NCBI RefSeq assembly: GCF_001937665.1
Contig: NZ_MSKL01000002.1
Coordinates: 1 to 64,000, forward strand
DNA from: Actinomyces oris
GTDB taxonomy: Bacteria; Actinomycetota; Actinomycetes; Actinomycetales; Actinomycetaceae
Direction of reading: 5' to 3'
Length of the DNA: 64,000 bases
A program made the position numbers and the translations under genes. Below the pieces are notes generated by a model. The model made no database searches and had not been told where the DNA came from. It saw only the letters and a list, made by a program, of their open reading frames with translations. Positions 46,448-54,169 of this stretch are shown here, piece after piece. Each line of letters opens with the position of its first letter. Positions within the stretch are counted from its first letter, which is position 1.

Positions 46448-46492
46448 CGCCGGGGCGCCCCGAACCTCTCAAGGGTCCGGGGCGCCCCGGCG
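46448..46492 (-). terminator. Terminator downstream of rpsD
   Basis: Perfect 15-bp GC-only stem CGCCGGGGCGCCCCG (46448-46462)/CGGGGCGCCCCGGCG (46478-46492), loop 15 nt, starting 18 bp after the rpsD stop on the minus strand. It separates rpsD from alaS. Confidence 0.88.
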
Positions 46493-46509
46493 TCAGGTGA
46501 GTGTGAGGG

Positions 46510-47133
46510 TCAGCGCGAGTAGTACTCGACGACCATCTGGACGTCACAGGTCACGGGGACCTCGTCGCGCTTGGGGCGGCGCACCAGCGTCGCGGAGAGC
46601 TTCTCGAGGTCCACGTTGAGGTACTCCGGGACGGGGGGCAGCACGTCGCGGTGCGCGCCGGCGGCGGCGACCTGGAAGGGCACCATCACCTGGGAGCGGG
46701 GACGGACCTGGATGGTCTGGCCGGGCTTGACGCGGTAGGAGGGGCGGTCCACGACCTTGCCGTCGACGAGGATGTGGCGGTGGACCACGTCCTGGCGGGC
46801 CTGGGCGATGGTGCGGGCGATCCCGGAGCGCAGGACGAGAGCGTCCAGGCGCATCTCAAGCAGCTCGACGAGGGACTCACCGGTCAGGCCCTGACCGCGA
46901 CGGGCCTCCTCGAAGACGCGCTGGAGCTGGGCCTCGCGGATGCCGTACTGGGCGCGCAGGCGCTGCTTCTCCTTGAGACGGACGGCGTAGTCGGACTCGG
47001 TGCGACGACGGGCGCGGCCGTGCTCGCCGGGGCCGTAGGGGCGGCGCTCGAAGTAGCGCACGGCCTTGGGGGTCAGCGGGATGCCGAGGGCGCGAGAGAG
47101 GCGCACCTGACGGCGGGAGCGTGAAGAGCTCAT
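46510..47133 (-). CDS. rpsD: 30S ribosomal protein S4 (stand-alone gene)
   Basis: 16S rRNA-binding primary assembly protein. 207 residues. SRSRRQVRLSRALGIPLTPK, YFERRPYGPGEHGRARRR, RLKEKQRLRAQYGI, and the S4 domain (MRLDALVLRSGIARTIAQAR with HILVDGKVVDRPSYRVKPG). No zinc-type CxxC cluster at the N-terminus. The ATG at 47133 has AGGA about 9 bp upstream. Located alone next to alaS rather than in the alpha operon, as in several actinobacteria. Confidence 0.95.
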   Translation of the reverse strand: MSSSRSRRQVRLSRALGIPLTPKAVRYFERRPYGPGEHGRARRRTESDYAVRLKEKQRLRAQYGIREAQLQRVFEEARRGQGLTGESLVELLEMRLDALVLRSGIARTIAQARQDVVHRHILVDGKVVDRPSYRVKPGQTIQVRPRSQVMVPFQVAAAGAHRDVLPPVPEYLNVDLEKLSATLVRRPKRDEVPVTCDVQMVVEYYSR

Positions 47134-47388
47134 GTGTTTCATTCCTGTCGGATCGGTGGTCGCACGCCGTGGCTGGTGCCGACGGCGCGGGGTCAAGCCT
47201 CGGTTCGGGCCGGGACCCCAGGAGGTCCGCATCGCCATCGGCCGGTGGCGCCAGCAGGAGCCATCAGCCGTCCTCGATGTGGACAACTCGAGAACTCTAG
47301 CGTGCTCACCGGCAAAAACCTATGTCGGAACCGCTCGGTGTGAGACGGTCCTCAACCTCTGCCCGGCTCGGCCGTTCAAGGGAGTGCG

Positions 47389-48789
47389 CTACCGCTCATC
47401 GAGGATGCGTCGGACCGCCTCGAGACGGGAGGCGAGCTGCTTCTCGAAGCCGTTGCCGGTGGGCCGGTAGTACCGACTGTCCTCGAGCCCGTCGGGCAGA
47501 TACTGCTGACCGACGACGGCGTGGGGGAAGTCGTGAGGGTAGCGGTAGCCCTTGCCGTGCCCGAGTCCCTCGGCCCCGGCGTAGTGGGCATCGCGCAGGT
47601 GAACGGGCACGGCCGAGGCCTTGCCGGCCCTCACATCGGCCAGCGACTCGTTGAGCGCCACGGTGACGGCGTTGGACTTGGGGGCGGTGGCCACGGCGAG
47701 CGCGGCCTGGGCCAGGATGAGGCCGGACTCCGGCATTCCGATCATGGCGACCGCCTGCTGCGCGGCCACGGCGGTGGACAGCACCGTGGGGTCGGCGAGC
47801 CCGACATCCTCAGCGGCGTGGATGACGATGCGGCGGGCGATGTAACGAGGATCCTCCCCTGCGGCGATCATGCGCGCCAGGTAGTGCATCGTGGCGTCGG
47901 GATCCGAGCCGCGCATCGACTTGATGAAAGCGCTGATGACGTCGTAGTGCTGGTCTCCGGCCCGGTCGTAACGCACCGCAGCCACGTCGGCGGCCCGCTC
48001 GATGTCGGCGACCTCAATGACGGGCTCCTCCCCCGTATCGCGCGCCAGGACCGTGCCTGCGGCGGCCTCCAGCACTGTGAGCGCCTTGCGGGCGTCGGAA
48101 CCGGCCATGCGCACGATCTGCGCGCGCGCCCCCTCACTGATGCGTACTGTTCCGGCCAGGCCCCGCTCGTCATCCAGGGCACGATCGACAAGTCGCCCGA
48201 TGTCATCGGCTTGCAGAGGATGGAGCGTCAGGAGCAGGGAACGGGACAGGAGCGGCGAGACGACGCTGAAGGACGGGTTCTCCGTGGTGGCTGCGATGAG
48301 CGTCACCCACCGGTTCTCCACACTGGGAAGCAGGGCGTCCTGCTGAGAGCGGGAGAAGCGGTGCACCTCGTCGATGAACAGCACCGTCTCCTCCCCCGCC
48401 GCCAGACGGCGCCTGGCATCCGAGACGACGGCCCGTACGTCCTTGACGCCTGCCGTCACCGCCGACAGCTCCACGAATCTGCGGCCGCTGCCTCGTGCCA
48501 CCAGGTAGGCCAGCGTTGTCTTACCGGTTCCGGGCGGGCCCCACAGGATGACCGAGGACAGGGACGATCCGGAGGGCCGTGCGGCGCCACCGCCCTGCTC
48601 GCCCACGGGGAGGTGCCTGTCCGCCCCAGCCGGTTCCACGAGTCGTCGTAAGGGCGATCCAGGAGTGAGCAGGTGCGCCTGCCCCTCGAGCTCATCGAGT
48701 GTGCGCGGACGCATCCGTACTGCCAGCGGTGCGTGGGAGTCCACGGGGATCCCGGCGTCATCCGTGCCGGCCGACTCGAACAGGTCCAT
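47389..48789 (-). CDS. rarA: Replication-associated recombination protein RarA (MgsA), AAA+ ATPase
   Basis: AAA+ clamp-loader-like ATPase acting at stalled replication forks. 466 residues. Walker [18 protein letters not shown], Walker [12 protein letters not shown], sensor [16 protein letters not shown], and the C-terminal tetramerisation part ([44 protein letters not shown]). A Gly-rich insert of about 20 residues lies just before Walker A. Confidence 0.94.
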   Translation of the reverse strand: MDLFESAGTDDAGIPVDSHAPLAVRMRPRTLDELEGQAHLLTPGSPLRRLVEPAGADRHLPVGEQGGGAARPSGSSLSSVILWGPPGTGKTTLAYLVARGSGRRFVELSAVTAGVKDVRAVVSDARRRLAAGEETVLFIDEVHRFSRSQQDALLPSVENRWVTLIAATTENPSFSVVSPLLSRSLLLTLHPLQADDIGRLVDRALDDERGLAGTVRISEGARAQIVRMAGSDARKALTVLEAAAGTVLARDTGEEPVIEVADIERAADVAAVRYDRAGDQHYDVISAFIKSMRGSDPDATMHYLARMIAAGEDPRYIARRIVIHAAEDVGLADPTVLSTAVAAQQAVAMIGMPESGLILAQAALAVATAPKSNAVTVALNESLADVRAGKASAVPVHLRDAHYAGAEGLGHGKGYRYPHDFPHAVVGQQYLPDGLEDSRYYRPTGNGFEKQLASRLEAVRRILDER

Positions 48790-48923
48790 GGGCCGACCCT
48801 ATCCTCCCCCGCTCCCGACTCCACTGGAACCACTGGTCGCCCAGGTGGCTACGACGACTCCTCTCCGGGTCCGACGCCAATCGGACCCGGCGAGCACCGT
48901 GAGCACGGCGGCGGCCGAGTCGG

Positions 48924-49541
48924 TCACAGGAGGCTGACGTCTCCGGCGCCCTCGCGCAGCACCTCGGGGACGTCGTCGGTCAGGTCGATGACGCTGGTGG
49001 GCTCCCCCTGTCCGACCGGCCCCTCGATGACGACGTCGATGAGGTGCCCCAGCGAATCCTGGATCTCCCATCCGTTGGTCTCGGGCTCCTCCTGGCCGGG
49101 GCGGATGAAGGTGGAGGACAGGATGGGAGCGCCGAACTCGGCGACGAGGGACTGGGTGATGGCGTGGTCGGGGATGCGCACGCCCAGCGTGTGCTTCTTG
49201 GGGTTGAGCGTCATCCGGGGCACGTCCTTGGTGCCCTTGAGGATGAAGGTCCACGGCCCCGGGGTAAGCCGCTTGATGAGCCGGAAGGCGTTGTTGCCCA
49301 CGATGGCCAGCGGCCCGACCTGGGCGAAGTCGGCGCACACGAAGGTGAAGTTGTGCTTGCCGTCGAGCTGGCGGATGGTGCGGATCCGGTCCAGCCCCTC
49401 CTTGTTGCCCGGCGCACAGGCCAGGGCGTATCCGGAGTCGGTGGGGTAGGCGACCAGGCCGCCGTCGCGCAACGTGTCGACGACCTTCTCAACCAGACGC
49501 ACCTGCGGGTTGACGGGGTGGAGCTCGATGTAACGTGCCAT
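48924..49541 (-). CDS. YciO/YrdC/Sua5-family protein (threonylcarbamoyl-AMP synthase type)
   Basis: 205-residue YrdC-fold protein. GGLVAYPTDSGYALAC, KHNFTFVCADFAQVG, TPGPWTFILKGTKDVP and VGVRIPDH-like (TLGVRIPDHAI) match the YciO branch. YrdC/Sua5 enzymes make threonylcarbamoyl-AMP for tRNA t6A; YciO itself is less well understood, so the exact activity is left open. Divides rarA from the GDPD gene. Confidence 0.88.
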   Translation of the reverse strand: MARYIELHPVNPQVRLVEKVVDTLRDGGLVAYPTDSGYALACAPGNKEGLDRIRTIRQLDGKHNFTFVCADFAQVGPLAIVGNNAFRLIKRLTPGPWTFILKGTKDVPRMTLNPKKHTLGVRIPDHAITQSLVAEFGAPILSSTFIRPGQEEPETNGWEIQDSLGHLIDVVIEGPVGQGEPTSVIDLTDDVPEVLREGAGDVSLL

Positions 49542-49598
49542 GCCCCCACCCTACCGCGAGTGACAGGTCTCACACAGCATTCCGAAGGCAGGAGAACG

Positions 49599-50321
49599 TC
49601 AGCCGCGAGGGATCTGGTGAGGGACGTCGGAGAAGACACCGGTCACGCCCCAGTTGAAGAGCTCGTTGGCTCGGCTCGGCGAGTTGACGGTCCAGACGTT
49701 GACGCCGTAGCCCTCGGCCCGAAACTCCTGAACCTGCTGCCGGGTCAGTCCGGAGTCCTCGGGGTGGATGTAGTCGGCACCCACGATCTCGAGCGTGCTC
49801 CTCCAGTCACCCGACAGCGCACGACTCTCATAGAGGCACCCCACGGGCACCTCCGGGGCGCGCTGCTTGAACAGGTGGAGCAGGAGGTGGCTGAAGGAGG
49901 AGACGATGACCTTGACGTCCGGACGCAGGCGCTCGAACTGTGTGATGACGCCGTCGATGAGGCGCAGAGTCGCCTCCTTGCCGGTCTCATTGGGCTTGAT
50001 CTCGATATTGGCGTTGAGACCGGTGTCATTCATGAGGTCGATGAGCTCCCTCAGGGTGGGCAGCGGCTCACCCACAAACCGAGGGGAGAACCAGCCTCCG
50101 GCGTCGATCCCCTCCAGGTCGTCCACCGTCAGGTCGTCGTACCGACCGGTGCGATTCGTGGTCCGATCCAGGGTCGAGTCATGGCAGATGATGACTGTTC
50201 CGTCCGCAATGATGTCGACGTCGGCCTCCACCCACGCCACCTGATGATCCATCGCACAACGGAAAGCGGCCATGGTGTTCTCCGGGGCCAGCGAGCTCAG
50301 GCCCCGGTGCCCGAAGATCAT
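49599..50321 (-). CDS. Glycerophosphodiester phosphodiesterase (GDPD, UgpQ-like)
   Basis: Hydrolyses glycerophosphodiesters to glycerol 3-phosphate and an alcohol. 240 residues from the ATG at 50321, with GGAG 8 bp upstream; it opens directly with FGHRGLSSLAPENTMAAF, the first catalytic His motif. Further signatures are VEADVDIIADGTVIICHD (Glu/Asp/His) and NANIEIKPN. No signal peptide, so cytoplasmic. A longer frame up to 50537 runs through the divergent promoter and is rejected. Confidence 0.9.
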   Translation of the reverse strand: MIFGHRGLSSLAPENTMAAFRCAMDHQVAWVEADVDIIADGTVIICHDSTLDRTTNRTGRYDDLTVDDLEGIDAGGWFSPRFVGEPLPTLRELIDLMNDTGLNANIEIKPNETGKEATLRLIDGVITQFERLRPDVKVIVSSFSHLLLHLFKQRAPEVPVGCLYESRALSGDWRSTLEIVGADYIHPEDSGLTRQQVQEFRAEGYGVNVWTVNSPSRANELFNWGVTGVFSDVPHQIPRG

Positions 50322-50421
50322 GCGCTCGTCTCCGCGTACGCACCCACCACTGTCTGAGGTCACCGATGACATGGCCGGAATGCTACATGAGCCGCACGAA
50401 CGCACTCCGCGGAAGAACGCT

Positions 50422-50449
50422 TTGACATCAAGGCGAGTTGATATAAAAT
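50422..50449 (+). promoter_or_regulatory. Leaderless promoter of the arsR-type operon
   Basis: A consensus -35 TTGACA (50422-50427), 16-bp spacer, and -10 TAAAAT (50444-50449). The predicted start of transcription falls at or within a base of the A of ATG at 50457, so the mRNA would have no leader and no Shine-Dalgarno; none is visible. Confidence 0.75.
50427..50442. promoter_or_regulatory. Operator candidate ATCAA-N6-TTGAT
   Basis: Perfect 5+5 dyad with a 6-bp centre lying entirely between the -35 and -10 hexamers of the operon promoter. A bound dimer would exclude RNA polymerase, so autorepression by the ArsR-type product is the simplest reading. Confidence 0.65.
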
Positions 50450-50456
50450 CCCTTGT

Positions 50457-50786
50457 ATGCGAAAGGTCGCCACACCACCGGAGGCCCCCCTTGGGGAGGA
50501 CTCGGCCGTGGTGCAGCTGTTCAAGGCGCTGGCTCACCCCATGAGGGCGAGCATCGTCTACCGCCTCATCAGCTCACCGGCTGACGTCACCGAGCTGGTG
50601 ACGTTCCTCGGCGTCTCCCAGCCCCTGGTCTCGCACCACCTGCGGGTCCTGCGCAACGCCCACCTGGTCGAGTCGGTCCGCGACGGCAAGCGCCAGAGCT
50701 ACTCCCTCATTGACGACCATGTCGCATCCATCTTCATCGACACCCTCGAGCACACGAAGGAGCACGATCATGACTGCCACCACTGA
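50457..50786 (+). CDS. ArsR/SmtB-family metal-sensing repressor with alpha-5 site
   Basis: 109-residue winged-helix regulator. HTH: AHPMRASIVYRLISS, VTELVTFLGVSQPLVSHHLR and a basic wing (VRDGKRQSYSLID). The C-terminal helix carries Asp86-x-His88 and His99-x2-Glu102 (or His103), the spacing of the interfacial alpha-5 zinc site of SmtB/CzrA, followed by a metal-rich tail HDHDCHH. The alpha-3N cysteine site of CadC/ArsR (CxC) is absent. Zinc, cobalt or nickel are likely effectors. The stop overlaps the next gene by 17 bp, so the two are co-translated. Confidence 0.9.
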   Translation: MRKVATPPEAPLGEDSAVVQLFKALAHPMRASIVYRLISSPADVTELVTFLGVSQPLVSHHLRVLRNAHLVESVRDGKRQSYSLIDDHVASIFIDTLEHTKEHDHDCHH

Positions 50787-51093
50787 GCACCGCCCCGCTG
50801 AGGCCCACCAGCACACCCACGGCCCCGACTGCGGGCACCTGGCCGTCATCCACGGAGACCACGTGGACTACATTCACAACGGCCACGCCCACCACGAGGA
50901 CAACGGCCACTACGACGAGTGCGACACCTGCTCGTGCGAGCACTGCTCGGACCCCTGCGCCGTGTGCGAGTGCGAGGACTGCACCTGCCCCACCTGCAAC
51001 CACAACACCTGCTCGTGCGAGCACTGCTCGGACTCCTGCTCCTCGTGCACCTGCGAGGACTGCACCTGCCCGACCTGCACGCACGCCGCCTGA
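50770..51093 (+). CDS. His/Cys-rich metallothionein-like protein with tandem Cys repeat
   Basis: 107 residues with 20 Cys and 16 His. Residues 1-51 are a His-rich part (THGPDCGHLAVIHGDHVDYI, then HNGHAHHEDNGHYDEC) of a kind found in small proteins next to ArsR-type sensors. Residues 53-79 and 80-106 are two copies of a 27-residue unit, each with nine Cys (TCSCEHCSD then CEDCTCPTC), 21 of 27 positions identical. The ATG at 50770 has AAGGAG 7 bp upstream. No signal peptide or TM helix, so a cytoplasmic metal store or buffer is likely. Function is inferred from composition and linkage to the metal sensor. Confidence 0.85.
   Translation: MTATTEHRPAEAHQHTHGPDCGHLAVIHGDHVDYIHNGHAHHEDNGHYDECDTCSCEHCSDPCAVCECEDCTCPTCNHNTCSCEHCSDSCSSCTCEDCTCPTCTHAA
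50926..51087 (+). repeat. Tandem 81-bp in-frame repeat in the metallothionein-like gene
   Basis: Two adjoining 81-bp units (50926-51006 and 51007-51087) encode the 27-residue Cys repeat. Their first 27 bases are identical, and most later differences are single bases in a few codons, pointing to a fairly recent internal duplication. Confidence 0.85.
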
Positions 51094-51146
51094 GCGACTC
51101 AGTCAGTCACCCCTGGACGGGCTCCGCCTTCAGGAGGTGCGCCCCT

Positions 51147-51192
51147 GTGAGGGCCTTTTGCCGAATGACGTATGTCGGCAGGAGGCCCTCAC
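51147..51192 (+). terminator. Nested hairpin downstream of the metal operon
   Basis: Outer stem GTGAGGGCC (51147-51155)/GGCCCTCAC (51184-51192), a symmetric 3x3 internal loop (TTT/GGA), inner stem TGCCGA (51159-51164)/TCGGCA (51175-51180), and a 10-nt loop. It starts 54 bp after the stop. Probably the operon terminator. Confidence 0.65.
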
Positions 51193-51287
51193 GGTTTGCG
51201 GCAACGCTGTAGCCGACGGCGCCCGACGCAGACGGTCAGCGGGAGGCCCCTGGACGATGAGGCTCAGGGAATGGCGAGTTTGCACCG

Positions 51288-52871
51288 ATGCGCACGCGCA
51301 ACGATCATGTGCCCATGAGCAGTCCCCTGCCTGTTTCCGGTGCTTCTGGGCACGTCGCACCGCCTGTGCCCGGTGTCCGTCTGGGACAGGTGCTGGGTCA
51401 GGGAGGATTCGCCACCGTCTACGCCGGGGAGCAGGTCTCGTTGGGGCGCCCAGTGGCTGTCAAGATCGACTCCAGGCCGCTGCACGACGAGCGCAACCGC
51501 CGACGTTTCATGCGGGAGATGGCGGCCGCCAGCCGGATCAGCGGGCACCCGAACGCGGTCTCGCTGATCGACTCCGGAGTGCTTCCCGACGGACGTCCCT
51601 ACCTGGTCATGGAACGCTGTGACGGAGGCTCCTTGGCCCAGGTCCTCGAGCGCTGCGAGCTCAGTGCCGCCCAGGCCGTCAGCATCGTCACGGCCGTCTC
51701 CGCCGCGCTGGGAGCCGCTCACGAAGCCGGGGTCCTCCACCGCGATATCAAGCCCGGAAACATCCTCATTGACGCCTACGGAAGCCCGCGTCTGAGCGAC
51801 TTCGGCCTTGCCGCCATCCAGCGCGAGGGCATCGAGTCCTCCGTCACCCTGGAGACGATGACACCGGACTTCGCTCCGCCGGAGGCCTTCACCCTGGCTG
51901 AGCCCTCACCCAGCGGCGACGTGTGGTCGATGGGGGCCGTTCTGTTCACGCTCCTGACCGGCCGAGGTCCTCGTCGCACCGCAGACGGCACGGCCCGAAG
52001 CCTACCGGAGATCATCAACCACCTGTCCGTACCCGTGGACACCTCGGACACACGTATCCCCGAGGCGTTACGTCCGCTGCTCGACCGGGCGCTGCACCCC
52101 GACCCCGCTCAGCGGTACCGCGACGGCAACGAGCTGACCGAAGCACTGACTCGGGCCGGCGGGCTCTCGAACGGCGCGTTCAGCACCCCTCACTCGGCGC
52201 TACGGGATTCCCACCCCCTGCCTGCGGCGATCTCGACGCCCACAGCCGGATCGCGCCGCTCGAGCAGGGCACTGATGCTCCTGGCACTGGGGGTGACAGC
52301 GGGCGTCGTCATCTCCGCCGCTGTGCTGGGCGCCGTCAGGCTCATCGACTCGGTGCCGTCAGCGAACCGGGCAGCCCAGCGGGCCTCTGCCTCACCCGTC
52401 CTACATGCGGGGGCCCGAGCGGAGCAGGGCGCCGGCAGCCGCCCCTCGGCTACGGCCCGGGCAACCGTCCCCGGCTCCCGGAAGGCCTCGCCCTCCCCGA
52501 CAGCCGCCCCGACTCCCGCGCAGGTCAACGCCCAGGGCATCCCCTACTCCGACGACATGCCGTGGCCTCTGGGGACCTGCCTGAGCCGGACGACCTCGGT
52601 CGTGGGCGGCACGAGTGTCAGCCAGGTCGACTGCTCCCAGGCCGACTGGATCGTCTTCGCCGGCGGAACCTTCGACCCGGCCACGACCGCTTCCAGCGCC
52701 TCCGAGGCGCTAACGGATGACCCGCAGGTCAAGGTCACCTGCACCAGCACCTACGCGGAGCGCTACGGACTCGACCTGTCCACCAGCTACTCGATCAATA
52801 CGCTCGGTCCCAGTGATCAGGAGTGGGAAGCGGGCAATCGCGGTTTCGCCTGCGTTCTGGGCCGGCTGTAG
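51288..52871 (+). CDS. Membrane Ser/Thr protein kinase (Hanks type) with unknown extracellular domain
   Basis: 527 residues. The kinase domain (about 30-290) has GQGGFATVY (Gly loop), VAVKI with Lys59, the catalytic LHRDIKPGNIL, SDFGLA and an APPEAF variant of APE, so it should be active. A Pro/Ser linker, one TM helix (ALMLLALGVTAGVVISAAVL, near 330), an Ala/Ser/Pro stretch and an external domain of about 110 residues with conserved-looking cysteines follow. No PASTA repeats, so it is not PknB. The ATG at 51288 or at 51315 may be the start; neither has a clear ribosome binding site. Confidence 0.88.
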   Translation: MRTRNDHVPMSSPLPVSGASGHVAPPVPGVRLGQVLGQGGFATVYAGEQVSLGRPVAVKIDSRPLHDERNRRRFMREMAAASRISGHPNAVSLIDSGVLPDGRPYLVMERCDGGSLAQVLERCELSAAQAVSIVTAVSAALGAAHEAGVLHRDIKPGNILIDAYGSPRLSDFGLAAIQREGIESSVTLETMTPDFAPPEAFTLAEPSPSGDVWSMGAVLFTLLTGRGPRRTADGTARSLPEIINHLSVPVDTSDTRIPEALRPLLDRALHPDPAQRYRDGNELTEALTRAGGLSNGAFSTPHSALRDSHPLPAAISTPTAGSRRSSRALMLLALGVTAGVVISAAVLGAVRLIDSVPSANRAAQRASASPVLHAGARAEQGAGSRPSATARATVPGSRKASPSPTAAPTPAQVNAQGIPYSDDMPWPLGTCLSRTTSVVGGTSVSQVDCSQADWIVFAGGTFDPATTASSASEALTDDPQVKVTCTSTYAERYGLDLSTSYSINTLGPSDQEWEAGNRGFACVLGRL

Positions 52872-52941
52872 GTCTGCAGCGGTCTCACGCGCCCCGCCGT
52901 GCACGGGGCCCGCACCGACAAGGACCCGGTTCCGCATCTCT

Positions 52942-53115
52942 TGGCGGGGTAGTCACTACGCGTTCATCGTCGAGGGCAATCAGAAGACCCTGCACCGAAC
53001 TCTGAAGGATCTGCCGTGGAAGAACGTCCCGCCCATCTCCTCGGTTGACACTGGCCACGGGCGGTGGGCGCGACGCACCAGTACCACCACGAACCGCAAG
53101 ACTCTGAAACAGGCC
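52942..53115 (+). pseudogene. Remnant of an ISAs1-family transposase
   Basis: About 58 codons, read in the +1 frame relative to nothing else, give GSHYAFIVEGNQKTLHRTLK, then DLPWKNVPPISSVDTGHGRW. This is the conserved block of ISAs1-type transposases (GNQ-x-TL, W-x2-VP, GHGR-x2-RR). Start, most of the DDE core and end are missing and no terminal inverted repeats were seen, so only an internal scrap remains in the 259-bp gap between the kinase and the hydrolase gene. Confidence 0.75.
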
Positions 53116-53130
53116 AGGCCCAGGGGCGGG

Positions 53131-53904
53131 TCACCGGCCGGTGCTGGCGAAGACTTCCTCGATGAAGGGATCGACGAGCCGGTGGTAGGCCTCCGGGGCG
53201 TCCCGCCGCACGCAGTGGCCGACGCCGTCGAGCAGCACCAGGCGCACGAGCGGATTGGTCACTTCAGTGGGGTCAGGAGCCATGTCGCCGCGGCGGGGTG
53301 CCAGGTAGAGCGTCGGCGTCCTCAGCCGGTTGATGGCGCTGACGAGGTCGGCCTCGCCGAGATAGGTGCCCTCGCGGATGTAACGGCGGTCGACCCGTTT
53401 CTTGCACGCGGCCCAGCCCTCGATCTCGGATTCGCTCCATGAGGTCTCGCGCCTCATGCGTTCCCGCTCGGCCGCGCCGCCGTCGGCGAAGGCGTCCAGG
53501 AACCGTTCCTGATGCTCCACGAACCAGGGGGCAGGGGCCCAGTGCCCGGTGGGACGTGCGACGTCCTCCAGGACCAGTGCCCGAACCAGCTCGGGCCAGG
53601 CGACGCTCACCCGCAGCGACATGAGCCCTCCCAGACTGTGGGCCACGACGACCGGCGGCTCCGAGAACAGGGCCAACGTCTTCTCAAGGTCCTTTTGCAT
53701 GGTCTGCGGCGCCCGGGCCAGGGTCTCGTCATCCCACCGCGGGGAAGCCCCGTGCCCCCGCTGATCGATCGCGAGGACGTGATACCGGGAGGACCAGCGG
53801 GCCACGGCGTCGGGCCAGGCGGTAGCCGATTCGGTCAGGCCGTGGACCAAGAGCAGCGGCGGATCCGCCGGGGCGCCCCACTCGTGCAGCGCAAGCATCG
53901 TCAC
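53131..53904 (-). CDS. Alpha/beta hydrolase
   Basis: 257 residues. LLLVHGLTESATAW (oxyanion His-Gly), AIDQRGHGASPRW, nucleophile elbow VVAHSLGGLMSL (Ser), and the catalytic His in GVGHCVRRDAPEAY. Size and sequence fit cytosolic esterase/lactonase-like enzymes, but the substrate cannot be named. It stands alone, with 226 bp on one side holding an IS remnant. Confidence 0.85.
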   Translation of the reverse strand: MTMLALHEWGAPADPPLLLVHGLTESATAWPDAVARWSSRYHVLAIDQRGHGASPRWDDETLARAPQTMQKDLEKTLALFSEPPVVVAHSLGGLMSLRVSVAWPELVRALVLEDVARPTGHWAPAPWFVEHQERFLDAFADGGAAERERMRRETSWSESEIEGWAACKKRVDRRYIREGTYLGEADLVSAINRLRTPTLYLAPRRGDMAPDPTEVTNPLVRLVLLDGVGHCVRRDAPEAYHRLVDPFIEEVFASTGR

Positions 53905-54029
53905 CTCGTCGAGTGTAGGCGAAGAGCGCGCACGAGCTCCGTGCTCGCATCGGCCCCGGCTGAGCTCATCGATTCCGATGAGGGCAGGTCTTCCAGGGCC
54001 TGTGGCGAAAGTCGTCGAGTTCGGTGCTC

Positions 54030-54051
54030 CCCGGGGGCCGAGGCCCCCGGG
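54030..54051 (-). terminator. Strong palindrome downstream of aspS
   Basis: CCCGGGGGCC (54030-54039) and GGCCCCCGGG (54042-54051) form a 10-bp stem, closing to about 8 bp with a realistic loop. It lies about 120 bp past the aspS stop on the minus strand. The rest of the 265-bp gap 53905-54169 shows nothing else. Confidence 0.55.
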
Positions 54052-54169
54052 TGTATCCGCGACACCGGGATCGGCACCCCATCCGCAAGTCTTAGCCTGA
54101 CGACGCGACCTTCGAACTCAGCTCTGCTTCATCCCGTCCTCTTTGCCCTGCGCCGCAGAGCCGGACTCG

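Noticed and set aside
44065-46500. 811-codon plus-strand open frame opposite alaS
   Set aside because: Antisense shadow of a clear alanyl-tRNA synthetase.
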